64,000 nucleotides of DNA, taken from assembly GCF_000208745.1 (NCBI RefSeq), contig NC_030852.1, forward strand, positions 1,297,919-1,361,918. Reading direction: 5' to 3'. The position numbers and the translations under genes were made by a program. The notes beneath the pieces are model-generated. The model was given only the letters and a program-made list of their open reading frames with translations. It did not search any database and was not told where the DNA came from. Shown here piece after piece: positions 24,768-41,061 of the stretch (its first letter is position 1; every line of letters begins with the position of its first letter). This DNA comes from Theobroma cacao. Lineage: Eukaryota > Streptophyta > Magnoliopsida > Malvales > Malvaceae.

Positions 24768-25013
24768 TTAACAAGCAACATCCACCGGAAAATTGAATTT
24801 ATCTACCTTTACTAACACATCCTCCACAATCCCTCGATGATAAGTGAGAAAGCAATTAGCTAGCTGTAGTGTCACCGTGATTAGCTTGATTTTTCCCAAT
24901 CTTAACTTCTGATAAATTGACAAAGGATAAATCGAATTTATTTTGTCAACTGTTCTATCTTGAGCCACAACAAGATCAGTTTTAGTGTTGTGTTGGAACC
25001 AAATTTTGAGCAC
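24768..25013 (-). mobile_element. Ty3/gypsy retrotransposon protease-region relic
   Basis: A minus-strand open stretch of 81 codons contains PLSIYQKLRLGK, VTLQLAN and RGIVEDVLVKVDKFNFPVD. These match the retropepsin-like region of plant Ty3/gypsy pol polyproteins (compare the common plant pattern MPLSIYRKLGLG and RGIVEDVLVKVDKFIFP). The catalytic Asp-Ser/Leu-Gly region at its start is degraded, and the downstream ILGRPFLATG part is cut off by a stop. No reverse transcriptase or integrase motif was found nearby, so this is an isolated fragment. Its orientation is opposite to that of the LTR-like motifs at 23.9-24.1 kb, so the two may not belong together. Confidence 0.8.
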
Positions 25014-26204
25014 AGTTCAATTTATTTTCAACCCACACCTTATCATAAGCATGTTCCCGGCCCTAGGGAATCCATTAGGTAATTATTTTTTAAACTAAAT
25101 TAATTACCTAACCTAACCTAAAGATGACAGGATAACATGGTGAGAGCTGGCAGCCCAAATCCGAAGCCCATTTCTTTGATTGTAGTTGCAACGCCGAGGT
25201 GAAGGGCCGATTCACTTCGTCTTTGTTGAAGAGTTGGAGACCCTGCAAAGCGGCTCAAGGTTGGGTGATTTAAGGCAGATTCCTGGCCCATTGCCCCATC
25301 ATATATAACTTAGAAAAAGGACAAAACAGAGAAAAGTCTACCAGGAAACCCAGAAAGAGCCTGCCCCAGGGCCAGTTGTTTTCTAAAACTTACTGGCAGA
25401 ACATGACGCATTATTCTAGATGGAAGAGATGTGTTGCACTCGTCCGACCCCAGATGTATCTGTAAAAGAGATCCCAAAGGAAACAGACAACACATCTTTT
25501 CCCCAAAAAATTCCAATATCCAACAGGACACATTGCATCATTACCTTCTCCTTTTACTGCAGCTTCATTCCATCTAAGTTTACCCAACAAAAATTGATTA
25601 ATACACGGCAAAGACCCAACATGGCAATGCATGCAAATGCAACCAGGACTTGGACCACTCAGCTTGGAAAGCATAACAGCAATGCAATCATCTTTGATCA
25701 TCCCCCTTTTTTCTGTGACTGAAAATTCTAAGGCCACACTTTGTTTTGTTGCAACAGTTGATTTAACATGTGCAACAAGGACATATAATTAAGACCCAGG
25801 CTTCAAATATGAGGATAATAGGCAAGATGCTACCTCCCCAAATACAAGGTCAAATTAAGACCTTAAAACTAGACAGATGGAGGAGAAGAAAAGGTAGAAA
25901 GGCCTTGTAGAGTAGAAGAAGAAAAAAATAAAAGGAGACGGGTCATTTTTTGTTGTGAGTTGTGACATATCATAAAACCAATTCGCCTGCAAACCTTGAC
26001 GGAAGAGAATCCCTCTTTTTTTTCCCCTCTTTCTTTTGTGGCATTGAGAGCAACGACAAGTTCATCTCATAAAACCTCCAACCCACTAACACCAAAATCT
26101 CGTTTGGTTTCCCTATCTGTCTCTCTCTCCCTCTTTCACTCTTCTGTGCCTTTTTGTTCTTTATGTCTTTGTTTGTAAAAAACTAGAGAGAGAGAGAGAG
26201 AGAG
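25014..26204. other. Intergenic and 5' region of the universal stress protein gene
   Basis: No gene recognised. Frames at 25310-25737 on both strands lack motifs. The last 200 bases are pyrimidine-rich and probably form the 5' leader of the next gene. They end in a GA microsatellite at about 26185-26204 that abuts the start codon. Confidence 0.5.
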
Positions 26205-27231
26205 ATGGAAGAAGAAAACTATGTGCCGGTAGACTCCATGCAGTATTACACAGCTCGGATGATGTCTCCGGAAATCGTAGAGATCGGAGAAGAGAGTAAG
26301 AGCTTTGCAGGAAGCAAAGACGGAAGTGGCAGCGATGTTTATGTAGCTGTTGGCAGAGATGACTTAGATGTGTTGAAATGGGCACTTGACCATGCTGTTT
26401 CTCCTGGAGCTCGGGTTTTTCTTGTTCATGTTTTTGCTCCCATAACTTTCGTACGTACGCCAGGTATTAAACCCAAAGTTCCTTTCTTTCTTTTCTTTTT
26501 AGTTCTTGATTTCCTGATGAGCTTCTTCATGTTCTTGCTACTATTTCTCTGCAACCATCTGCCCTGGTAAGATTCTTTTTAAGTGTTTTATCTGCATGTT
26601 GGAAATGTTTGTTGATAGTTGGGAAGTTATCAAAGAACCAGTTGAACGAAGAACAGCTGAGAGTTTATGTTAATGAAGAGAATAACAGGAGAAAGAACCT
26701 CTTGGCAAAATACATTCGCTTGTGCATTGACTCCAAGGTTGGAGCATTCGACCATGCATTAAACTTGCCCCAAAAGACTTTTTAACAGTGAGAACTGATC
26801 ATTTCTACTTCCCTGCTGCAGGTGACAGTGGATACGATGCTGATTGAGAGCAATTCCTTGTCCAAAGCAATCCTTGAGCTCATTCCTGTTCTCAACATCA
26901 CCTGCCTTGTCATCGGATCCAAACATCCACCTAGCTCAAGGTATCATCGAATGTTTCACCAAGAAGCCTAACTGCTAAACCAATCGATCACTAACTTTTC
27001 ATGATGTTCTTCAGGCAGAGGAGGAGAAAACAGAGGATAGGAGAATTGATCAAGAAGAATGCTCCGGACTATTGTGAGGTTACCGTTGTCCATGATGGCA
27101 AGAAGGTTCAAGATTGTCAACAGGAACCAGAGCAGGTCCATTCATCCCAAGAATCCAGTCCCCAAAGACCAGGGCTCATCCCCGAAAGGAATTTCTTCCA
27201 GTGTGTATGCTTTACAGGCAAGTTCAATTGA
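26205..27231 (+). CDS. Universal stress protein A-like domain protein, 4 exons
   Basis: Exons 26205-26463, 26619-26737, 26822-26940 and 27015-27231 join in frame to 237 residues. After an acidic N-terminal region of about 45 residues the UspA-like fold begins (DVYVAVGRDDLDVLKWALDH, VFLVHVFAPI). It continues with VGKLSKNQLNEEQ, NNRRKNLLAKYIRLC, VTVDTMLIESNSLSKAIL and NITCLVIGSK. Plant proteins of this type are small cytosolic alpha/beta proteins linked to stress responses; the exact role is unknown. The usual ATP-binding G-2x-G-9x-G(S/T) pattern is not clearly kept after VIGSK, where a basic stretch RQRRRKQR follows. The ATG directly follows a GA repeat, and the leader contains CT-rich tracts. 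Confidence 0.92.
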
Positions 27232-29946
27232 GCCTGTGCTGGGTTCCCCTGCGCATCAATGGGATGATCTACAAGGAAAAATCATAGTTTCGCATTTTAT
27301 TCCTCCATTTTCTATAAACTCGAAAGATACCATTACTGCCTGATTGATCTACTCTTGATGCTGAATGTAAATTGGAACACTGATAATGATAAAGAGATTT
27401 AGTGAAAGTCATTGCAATACTGTGAAAGTGCTTCACTTGGAGATGTTAGCATCAAATAATAGCAATAGTTTCAACATGATCAAGATGTCCATCATCCCCC
27501 TGGGCCATAGTAAAAAAAAAAAAAAAACCTACAGGGCTTCAGGATTCATGACAAGCAAGCAGTTTGAATCATATTTTTCCATTGGCATTTAAGAACCATT
27601 AAGTTTAGATAAAATTTAGCCTTTTAGTGGTCGGCCCTATTCTCGTACCATAATTAGAGGTCCCTGCCTTCAGCTTTTTCTTTTGTTCCTGTATTGAAGC
27701 AGACATGGAAGTTTATAATGAACCATAAACTCTAAAAAAGTACAAAGAAAATTATTTCTTTTTTCTCCAGCTGCATGATATTGTGCCATATACAAAAAAT
27801 GAACAGTTCTAAATTCTATAAAGTTAAATAAAAATTTGATTGATCATTTGATATAATTGCTATGCTTGGTTGGAGGATATGGATACAAGCCAAAAAATTA
27901 TGGTTTCGGCCATCCTTGGGGCTTGACCATTTGGAGCGTTAGGGTAAGTTCCTTCTGTTGACAGCCTATCTAGTTCTGTTTAGGTTCTCAGCCATCCATG
28001 CTCTTTGAGTAGTCAATCTGGCTTTGAACCTACATGCCTATGACTTCGTTGAATATCCTAAATTTGAAACTTTCTACACATGAATCCCGTAAAAAGAAAA
28101 AAAGATCAGCCTAATTCAACTCAACTCAAATTGAATATAGAGCTCGTTTGGTTTGACTTTTTTCTAACTTAAAAGTTATTATGAAACTCTTATGAAAAAT
28201 AATAACTTTTAAAATTAAGTTAAAGTTGTTTGATAAAATTCTTTTTATAAGTTATAATTTTTGTTAAAACTATCATAAAAAGTAATTTTTTTAGAAAGTA
28301 ATATTGTAATTATTTTTGACAAATGAGGATATTTTTGGAACAAAAATAAAATTTCTCTTATATTTTTAAAAGAAGAGAAGAAATTTTTTTTAAAATTTTG
28401 TTCTTAAAAAAAAAACTATTTTTTAAGAGTTTTTTAAAAAATCATGTTTAACCTGATTTTTACTTTTAAGAGATAGATAAATTAAAAATAAATTAAGTCA
28501 AACATGCACTTAATATTAAGTTGCACGGATCTAAAAATGCCTTATTGTATCATATATATTTGTTAACACATCAGAGTTTGAAAAAGAAAAATCTTCTCAT
28601 AAAAAGAATTCATAAACAAACATAATTCTATACAAAAATTTATGAATATATATATATATATATATTTTTTTTAAATGAATAAATATAGAGTATAATTTTC
28701 CTAAACGTTTCTCTCGTCTCCCAAATCCAGTGTGAAGAACTGAGTACTAGAGTCGGGGATTCTTAAGATTGCAGCATGTCACAGCTTCCATGTGAATGTT
28801 GAATCCCAACTGGCAATGAGAGGTTCACCAATTCCCCCAATGATGTATATGAAAGGGATGTAACCTGTGGGCAAAACAACGCTCTATTATCAATATTTAC
28901 GTTTATAAACCTTTCAAGATTTTTTAGCTGTTCGATGTTTTGAATCGTTTGACGTGATTAACAAATTACATTTCATTTTTCAAGCCATGTTTAAGCAATT
29001 TGGCAATAACTTAAAACAGATTCAATTCTCATTCTTAAGTGGAAGATAAGCTAAAATTTTGTGCATAAGCAAATAATTAAATTAATGTAAAAAGTAGTTG
29101 TTCATCCATTCTTTGAGAGAAGAAAGAAAGAACGCAAACATCTAACTTTACTATGATTCCTCCACCAGCAATAATTGAGAGAAGAATCCTTCAATTCCCA
29201 ATGTCACTCTCTAAGCAACCACTACGCTTTGTTCCCTTTCACCTTTTTGTTGCTAGCCAAGATATGTCCATTTGGTTTTGCTTGATTAAAACAATTCGAA
29301 AACCATGCAAAGGGCCGCACTGTCACAAGGTAAGAGACCTTCAGAGGTCATTGTCTGATACCTGTCCTGCCATGATGCATGGGAATTAACCCCTAGACCT
29401 CTGTATGGGCTATACGTGGGATTTATTTGATCTTTCCCTGTTTCTTTGGATAATAAAATACAAATTTATCTCCTAATAAGGTTTTTCTAATCTTAACCAA
29501 ATCTGTATCTAGGCCTTGTCTTTCTTTTCTTGTGGTACAGAAAAGAAGAAAAAGAAATTATGGGCTTTGCCTGGAAGAGTTGGAAGTTGCTATTTGCAAG
29601 TATTAATCAGTTCTAGGCATTTCTGTCCAGAGCCCATGAAGGAAAAGGATGTGACCAAACCCAGAGTCCGAGACCCAGAGGAGACATTGTGCTTGGGAAT
29701 TTGGACTATCCCTCCTAATTCCAAACTCAATGTATAAATTCTGACATTTTTCCCTCCCAAGGTCCCTACATGGATAATTTGGGTAATTAGTTTTGCTTTG
29801 TCGAAGATTTTCTTTCATACCCATCTCTCCAAACCAGCGAAACCAAGTATTGATATTAACAGATTCAGAAAAAAAGTTTTTTTCTCTTATTTAATTGGTT
29901 TTTAAAAAAAAAATCTCTTTTTTCGTAAAGCTTTGTTACCGCTTCG
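27232..29946. other. Intergenic with a MITE-like element
   Basis: Contains the stress protein 3' end, a MITE-like repeat at 28140-28511, a TA run near 28645-28666, and the promoter and 5' leader of the helicase gene. The plus-strand frames near 29153 and 29516 show no family motif. Confidence 0.6.
28140..28511. mobile_element. MITE-like element, family copy A
   Basis: An AT-rich segment of about 370 bases starts with CTCGTTTGGTTTGACTT and ends with AAGTCAAACATGCACTTA, which are imperfect inverted repeats of each other. Its internal sequence (AAAAGTTATTATGAAA, TTTTTATAAGTTATAATTTT, ACTTTTAAGAG.TAGATAAA) recurs in the same order at 45672-46087 and partly at 45254-45482. No transposase is encoded. 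I cannot fix target-site duplications, so the superfamily stays open. Confidence 0.75.
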
Positions 29947-34057
<4,111 letters not shown>

Positions 34058-34883
34058 ATTGCATCTATGTGTTTCTTGCAAGTACCTGTGTCTATGTCCA
34101 ACATATATCCGACAGACATGGATACGGAGGTACAACCCTCCAAATATACGGAAAAACTTAAAACTTGAGCGTACCTGTCTCGGACACATATCCGAATCTG
34201 ACACTCATCCCCAAATCCAAGTACCATAGGTTTGCATAGTGTTGCTGCTGCTATGAGCCCTGATATCCAGGAGATTGTTTTACAGTGTTCTGTGTAGGAT
34301 AATGTTTTACAGATTCATATGAAAGTGAATGGAAATGTTAGTTTGGCATATCAGTTGTGCCTGTCTTACTTATTTTGTCCATATACCAAGATGATTAATA
34401 AGAGAAAAACTGCAAATTTATTCTTTTTTTAAAGTTTAAAATCTGGCCATTGCAGCCTAAGGTCTCCATCCCCAACCATTCTACAGACAGCACAAGCAAT
34501 CAGAGCAAAGATTCTTTATATTTTCGGAGTTGGAAGAGTAAAGAATTAAGCTTCCTCTTATCAGACTTATCACAAGTTAATCTAAGAATAAATAAATATT
34601 ACTCTTTCCATTTCGTTGTACGTCACACGAATTCAGTTTTGATCATTTTTTTAAAATAAAATTAAAGTTTTAATAAATATGGTTTGAAATCATAATTTAC
34701 AAGTTTTATCTTCAAAAATTTTATAATTTATTTAAATTTTTAATAATCAAAATTAAATTTTACTTTAATTAAAAAATTAATGAAAGATAAATATAATGAG
34801 GCATAAATATAATAATTTTTTCAGATGGAAAATGAATTTACCAAAGGCCGAAGGAGCGGTAGAACTAGAGAAGATGAAGACCA
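34058..34883. other. Helicase 3' flank and distal promoter of the ribosomal protein gene
   Basis: No coding features. The first part is the helicase 3' untranslated region. The rest is AT-rich and leads into the ribosomal protein promoter. Confidence 0.6.
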
Positions 34884-34998
34884 GGCCCAGCCCAGAAACA
34901 CACTGTTCTGAGCAGGAAAACTGGGAATATTGATTTGTAAGGACAAATAGGTAAATTCACACTGCCAGACTCCTCTATATATTCCACAAAAACCCTAA
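34884..34998 (+). promoter_or_regulatory. Ribosomal-protein promoter: site II, TATA and telo box
   Basis: A site II-type GGCCCA sits at 34884-34889, a TATATATT box at 34976-34983, and a telo box AAACCCTAA at 34990-34998, all just upstream of the ATG at 35074. Site II plus telo box is the known signature of plant ribosomal protein and other growth-linked genes, so this gene is probably co-regulated with the translation machinery. Factor binding is inferred. Confidence 0.75.
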
Positions 34999-35073
34999 TT
35001 CCAATCCCTTGCGCCACTCCTCCTTTCTTTCTGAAGCAGCTGCCTCAAAGCGAGACATACCCAGAACCAGGAA

Positions 35074-35130
35074 ATGACGACCCGTTTCAAGAAGCACCGG
35101 AAGAAGAGAGGCCACGTGAGCGCGGGCCAT

Positions 35131-35162
<32 letters not shown>

Positions 35163-35520
35163 AGGTCGCGGTAACGCCGGAGGCATGCATCACCATCGGA
35201 TCCTCTTCGACAAGTACCATCCGGGTTACTTTGGTAAGGTCGGTATGCGTTACTTCCACAAGCTTCGCAACAAGTTCTACTGCCCCATCGTCAACATCGA
35301 CAAGCTTTGGTCTATGGTCCCTCAAGATGTTAAAGACAAGGCCAAGTGTTCCAAGGACTCTGCCCCTTTGATCGATGTTACCCAGTTCGGTTACTTTAAG
35401 GTTTTGGGTAAGGGTGTTTTGCCTGAGAATCAGCCTATTGTTGTCAAAGCCAAGCTTGTTTCTAAGACTGCTGAGAAGAAGATTAAGGAGGCTGGTGGGG
35501 CTGTTGTGCTTACTGCTTAG
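35074..35520 (+). CDS. RPL27A: 60S ribosomal protein L27a (uL15), intronless
   Basis: A single open frame of 148 residues, close to the usual length, starting [20 protein letters not shown]. It contains the family signature [15 protein letters not shown] and ends with GGAVVLTA. It is a structural protein of the large cytosolic ribosomal subunit. The very basic N-terminal third contacts rRNA in known structures. The promoter carries site II and telo-box elements. Plant RPL27a genes are commonly intronless and multicopy, so absence of introns does not make this a retrocopy. No defects seen. Confidence 0.98.
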
Positions 35521-38500
35521 GCTTTTTGAATAATTTTTGAAGATGTTTTAGGGTGGACTCGTAGTTATTTTTTTCACTCTTAATGTTATTATTAGTACTT
35601 AAGTGTCATTTCGTTTTGAGTTTTGATTTGCAATGAACTTGTTTACTGATATATGGATCCATTTCCTTTTTTGTTATTCAGCATCATGATGCATTTTCAT
35701 TTAGTTATTATTAGTACTTTATTTGGTTGGCTGATAGAATTATTTTTACTTGTATGACGCTGTGTGGGTAATTGTGATTTTAGTTGAAATGCTGACACCA
35801 TCTGTTTAGTTATTTATTTCCGTGTCTTGATGGAGAATTATGTGGAATTGTTCTAGTAGTATTACAGGTGTTTATGGTTTTTGTTGATTTGGATGTCTGA
35901 AATCTTGTGCTTTGGAAGCTGTAGCAATATTTTGGGAATAGTTATGGTTCTTTTGTTTAAGGGCATTAGCTTATTTTCTCTGCAACATTGCTTGTTATGG
36001 GAGATATGGAATTGTATGCAATATTGATACCATTAGAACTTAGAAAACATTTGTTTGGTATCAAGTGCAGAGCTATTTCTTTAATAGAATGATAGAAAAC
36101 ATGAATGAAATTTCAATGACAACGATCACGGCTAATTATGTTGGAACCAGTTTGATAATTTTGTTAAGATTTGGTTTTAGTAGTCTAGAATTGCTTCTCA
36201 TGGCTGTTTTGCGCTTTTGCTTTTCCTTGGGCCTTTAGAAAAGTCTTTTACTTTTAAAGCTAATTAGACCTTGATAATCTTTAGATGAATAAATGAGATT
36301 TGTAGTTTCAGTTGAGTTTGATGTCCCTTAACCATTCTGAGACAAAAATACTTCTAAGTTCATTTCTGTTATTGAGAAAGCATGGCTTTGTGTAAATGCC
36401 CCTTCTCCAATGGCTCAGTAATGATTAATGGATGATGCTATATTTTATTTGTGCCATATTTATGGAAGAACACACTACATGATGAGGGAAGAGAGGGTGA
36501 AAATGTTGTTGGCATGTATTTTTAGGCACAACAAAACTAGTCATGTAGATATTGGGAGGGTTGATGGGGGTCACTGACTCACTGGTCAGGGCAGCTCTTA
36601 TAACCAATGAGTTAATACCTACAAATTTCAATAGCATTCCCCTTCTCTCAGTGTATATGTTTTACCATGAGAATGCCATGACAAAAGATCATGTAATAGG
36701 CAAAAAATTCCCAGAATGAAAGACCCCGGATGAATATATTTTAACACTACTCGAGCCTAGAAAGTGCCCATTCTGTTCTACTGCTAGTGTCCATGGATAG
36801 CATTAGGGTATCACTTTTTGAACAAGAGTAGGCTAAAGCATGAGCAAGGCCCTGGCCCATGGACAGCAAGCTGAATCTTTCGTTCGATTTGGGCACCCTT
36901 GACCCAAAACCAATGAGCACGTAATATGGAAAGCCGAAAAGCAAACCCTTATCTCTTCCCAGTTACAACCATGAAATACCAATTGATTTGGTCACTCTTT
37001 TTCAGAAACAGTCGTTATTACGTACACGAAGAGAAGTTCCAGCTAAGTGCCTTGGGACCCTGGTGGAATCCACCTTCAAGAATGGGTAGATGGGTGAGCT
37101 TTCCTTTGCCTGTTTGAGCAAAGTTGGGTGTGTATCGCAAATTGGAGGAGCCCAAGTCTTTTCCTTCTTCTTCTCCTTCTTCTTTCTTCTTCTTGCTTCT
37201 TAAATTATCACTAGGAAATGAGCCAATGACTAAGCTAAAAATTTACAGAGTGTTTGAAAAGCATGTATCATAATGGATTTCTAAGTAGACCATCATTATT
37301 AATCATTATTGGAAAAAGAAAATTTTTCATGAGATTAATCATAGGAATTTCATGACTAATAATGCTTTTCAATCCCTGTCTTTGTCCATAACCTAAACAA
37401 TTTGTAACCTAGTCAAATAATTGACTTCCATTACCAAACAAATGATGAGATGAACAAATTTTCTTTCCCCCAAATCCTCTGGTAGGACCCTAAGTTCAGT
37501 CTCCTTTTCAACCTTTTTTTTCTCTTTTTTCTGCTGTAATTCCTTTTGTTTTCTAGTAGAGGAGAGTATTGCAAGCTACATTTCATGTACAAGATTTGGA
37601 TTAATTACGTATTTGGTACCTAGATTATAGTGACATGATCGATTTTGTATTTCATAAAAAATTAACAAGTACTCAAATAAAATCTAAAACCAAAAAAAAA
37701 AAAGTTTGAGGGGAAGAAGGAAATAAGTTGAGACATGGGTTGTAATTTTCTTGGCCAGAATAGGGAAGATAGAAATGGGATGGCACAGAGGGATTTGACA
37801 AAACCACTCAAATCATGGTTTTAGGAATGGTTATGAGTCAACTACAACAGTTCTTTGAACCAGAAAAGGTTTTGTCAGGAAGGAGGAACAGAACAAGGAA
37901 CAAGAACACCACTTCATGTTGTTTTTTGGATTCACAGTGTTAGCAATTTTGTTGTCACTTGCCAGCCCACTTTGGGGAATCATCTCTTCTTATCTACTTT
38001 GCTGGAAGCCTGTTGCCTTTGCCCTCTCTTCAGATGCTTTTCTAATGTTACTCAGACCCTACTTTCTTGTAAGTATATATGGCCTTGTACCATAGCAAAT
38101 TTCTTAAGAAATAAAACCATTGGACTCTAATTTAATCATAAGTAAAGTTTAGGGGCTCAATTAAGCAAAGTGAAAAAATTTGAAGGGCTTATTTGATATT
38201 TTAACTACAAAAAAAATTAAAATTAAAAAGTACATGCTAAAGGCAAGTGACAAAATTATGACAAATAGAGCCTTAAGTGGTCAAAGTGATCAACAAAGTC
38301 ACTAATGAATGTTTGTTCTGTCATGTCCAACTTAATTAACTTGAGCCAATTGTACTCTTTTGTAAGCACATTAGTCTTTACTTACAATTTTCATCAAAGA
38401 AAATATGTATATGCGCATGTCACGTCCGTCCGACGTCTCGAAAAAAATAATTAATGTCAAATTGGACAAAAATAGGAAAATTTTAAAAAAACATATAAAC

Positions 38501-40738
38501 GTGGATGTTTCATATCTCATTAAGTCAATTTTTTAAAATAATGTGACATGTACACTTCAAATATTCCTCATTATGTAAGCTATGAACTTGGGCATGTTAT
38601 ACAATCTATGAAATTTCATCTCACGTTTATTCCATGTGTTATTTCTTTCAAAAATAATATCATCAATAACGCGGTGAAGAATAAAGTAATTAATTATTTT
38701 TCAATTCTCTTACCCCAATAAAAGAAAAAGATAAACTTCACGTACGTCTTTTATAATTTCGATTTTTTCCACATTATATCTTATAGTTTCTTTTTGTCTA
38801 ATTAGCACCATGTCATCCTACAAATATTTTTTATTTTTAAAAGATTAAACTATTAATTTTATCTAATAAATTAATAATCTATATATATATATAGATGGAG
38901 TATGGCATTATATACAATTCTTTATTGGGCTTAGAATGCCAGCAAATGACAGGGTAGAATGATACATGATGCTGGCAACAAGCATGGAACATACCCAAGC
39001 GTTTGGTGGAGATGAATTCATTGATCCAAATATGGCTTTGGACACATAGATTTTCCAAGTGCAAAAAAGGGACTCACTTCAAAAGTATACAAAAAAACAA
39101 AACACAAATGCTTTAATTATTCAGATGAAAACAATGCTGCTGAACTGTAAAGTATATTGCCCCTTTTCTTATTTTTATATTAATAACATAATTATTCTCA
39201 GCCCTTGGTTGCAGCTGGATTTCCCTTTCCTTTCCCTCAGGAACCCTTTTTTTTGTTCTTTAGTACATTTCGTATCCTTGTGGGTTGGGGCTGCTGTCTG
39301 CTTTTTAGTCAGTTTTGTTAATCTTTTTTGTCACTTCTTTCCTAGTGGCTTCAAATCCATTTCTGATAAGTATTCCTTCTTTTTTTTCTACTCAAATAAA
39401 AGGATATTTATATGTATCGTGACAATAAATATCTTATAATCAGAGATCTTACATTATTCGATTTAGTTCAATAGAATTAAAGTATCTTATAATCAGATTC
39501 AAATAAGGTTTAGATAATAAAATTATTACCCCTCACAGAACCGGGTAGTGATTTTAGGATACTTAATACTCGGATTCAACTATAAATAGTATTTTTTTAA
39601 TTTAAATTTTAGTTTTTTTTATATATATCTTCTTATTTGTAAATTTCTTATAATTAATATGATACTTACTAAAATTTATTTTTTATAAGAATTAATTTTA
39701 TTTTTTAAATTTAATTATACATTAATAATATACATAAAAATCGATTTTCAAATTATTTTTTATTTCAAGTGTGGATTCGAGTTTTGATTTTTTTTCAAAT
39801 ATAAATAATTTGAGTTCAGGTATTAAGTATTTATTTTTAATCGAATTCAAGTAAAATATGAATAATTAAGTTTTAATAAAGTTTAAATTTAATTAACTCA
39901 AAATTAACGGATATTTTACTTGTTGTCAATCCATAAAGAAAAACAAGAGTAATGGTGGTATTAATACTAGTAAAGTATTAATAAATTTCTTATAGGGGAA
40001 TAGATTGGAATTGACTGTTCTTGTTGGGGTGCTAATACTCGCAATGGTGGTGTAGTAGGGTCCATTGAGGATAATGGGATTTTGATGTTTTCAGATATAT
40101 ATATATATTTCATAGTGGTTATCACTCTGTGGACAGCGTGCACATTCAAATAATAATGGAAAGGTCACCCTCCTCTTAATAAATCCATTCCTTTACTTTG
40201 CATTTTCTTTTATTATTATTATTCTATTTTTAATTGGAAAATGGAAAGTATATTTGGAATTTTTTTTTTTATAAGACATAGCAAATAACAAATCTAGTTG
40301 TCACATCCACTATAAGAATTGCATACCAACCCAAAACTTCAATCCGTAGATTTCGATATTATATTCTCGACAATTATATTTTCGACAATCATTTCACAAT
40401 AATTACCTTATATTATAAAGCAGTAAATGAGATTTATGAGATAATACGTAAAAGATTATTTTTCATTATGTAATTCAAAACATTTATAAAAAAAAATGGT
40501 TTATTATATTTAATTATGTGAGAGAGTTTTTATTTTTTTATAATTTGTAAAAAAAAATTAATTTGTATTAACTTTAACGAAAAATTAATTGTCATTAAAT
40601 TCAATGTCAATTGATATTTTTTTCTCTACGTGACATGTGATGTAGTCACATTGCAGGTGACATGCTTTCATAATAATTGATATATGACAATGGACATGAT
40701 TATGTGATCACATCAACTATCACAATGTCACGTTATTA
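35521..40738. other. Gene-poor AT-rich intergenic region, left part
   Basis: After the ribosomal protein 3' untranslated region I find no gene on either strand. Frames near 36425, 36747, 37855 and 39059 have no motifs. A pyrimidine-rich stretch of repeated CTT units lies near 37155-37200. An AT-rich repeat related to sequence near 60.3-60.8 kb occupies about 39450-39912. The ATATATATAT runs near 38880 and 40097 are simple repeats. Confidence 0.55.
39450..39912. repeat. AT-rich dispersed repeat, copy 1 (with about 60285-60775)
   Basis: Segments here and at 60.3-60.8 kb share, in order, a stretch around TTATAATTAATATGATA / TTATAATTAATGAAATA, then TTTTTAATTTAATT, AATAATATACATA, a GATTCGAGTT-like or GAATTCTGGTTC-like block, and a close CAAAATTAAC. 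Similarity is moderate and both are extremely AT-rich, so part of it may be compositional. Confidence 0.4.
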
Positions 40739-41061
40739 AGTCATATCGAATGTATCGTGGATAGAAAATGTCAATTAAGATTAAGTCTTATTTTTCGAGT
40801 CATATTATATGTAACGTGGATAGAAAATACTAGTTGAAATTAGATCTTTATTTTCCATTACTGAGATTAGGTTTTATGTTTCGAGTCATATCACATCTCA
40901 TATAGATAGAAAATACTAGTTGAGATCAGGTCTTATTTTCCATTATTGAGATTAGATTTTATTTCTCGAGTCATATTATATATCACATGAATAGAAAATG
41001 TCAATTGAAATTAAGTCTTATTTTCCGTTACTGAGATTAGGTCTTATTTTCCGTTAACATT
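40739..41061. repeat. Minisatellite, about four units of 57-95 bp
   Basis: Units begin near 40739, 40796, 40882 and 40966, each with (CG)AGTCATAT. Each is followed by a variable C/T-rich word, ATAGAAAAT, a CTAGTTGA or TCAATTGA block, then TTAGGTCTTATTTTCC. The second to fourth also carry ATTACTGAGATTAG or a close variant. Units differ by substitutions and small gaps, so the array is not young. Confidence 0.85.

Noticed and set aside
35074..35520. RPL27A as a processed retrocopy
   Set aside because: Plant family members are commonly intronless, the promoter has ribosomal-protein elements and there is no poly-A tract or target duplication.
36425..38130. Several short frames on both strands downstream of RPL27A
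   Set aside because: None has motifs or splice partners; composition looks non-coding.
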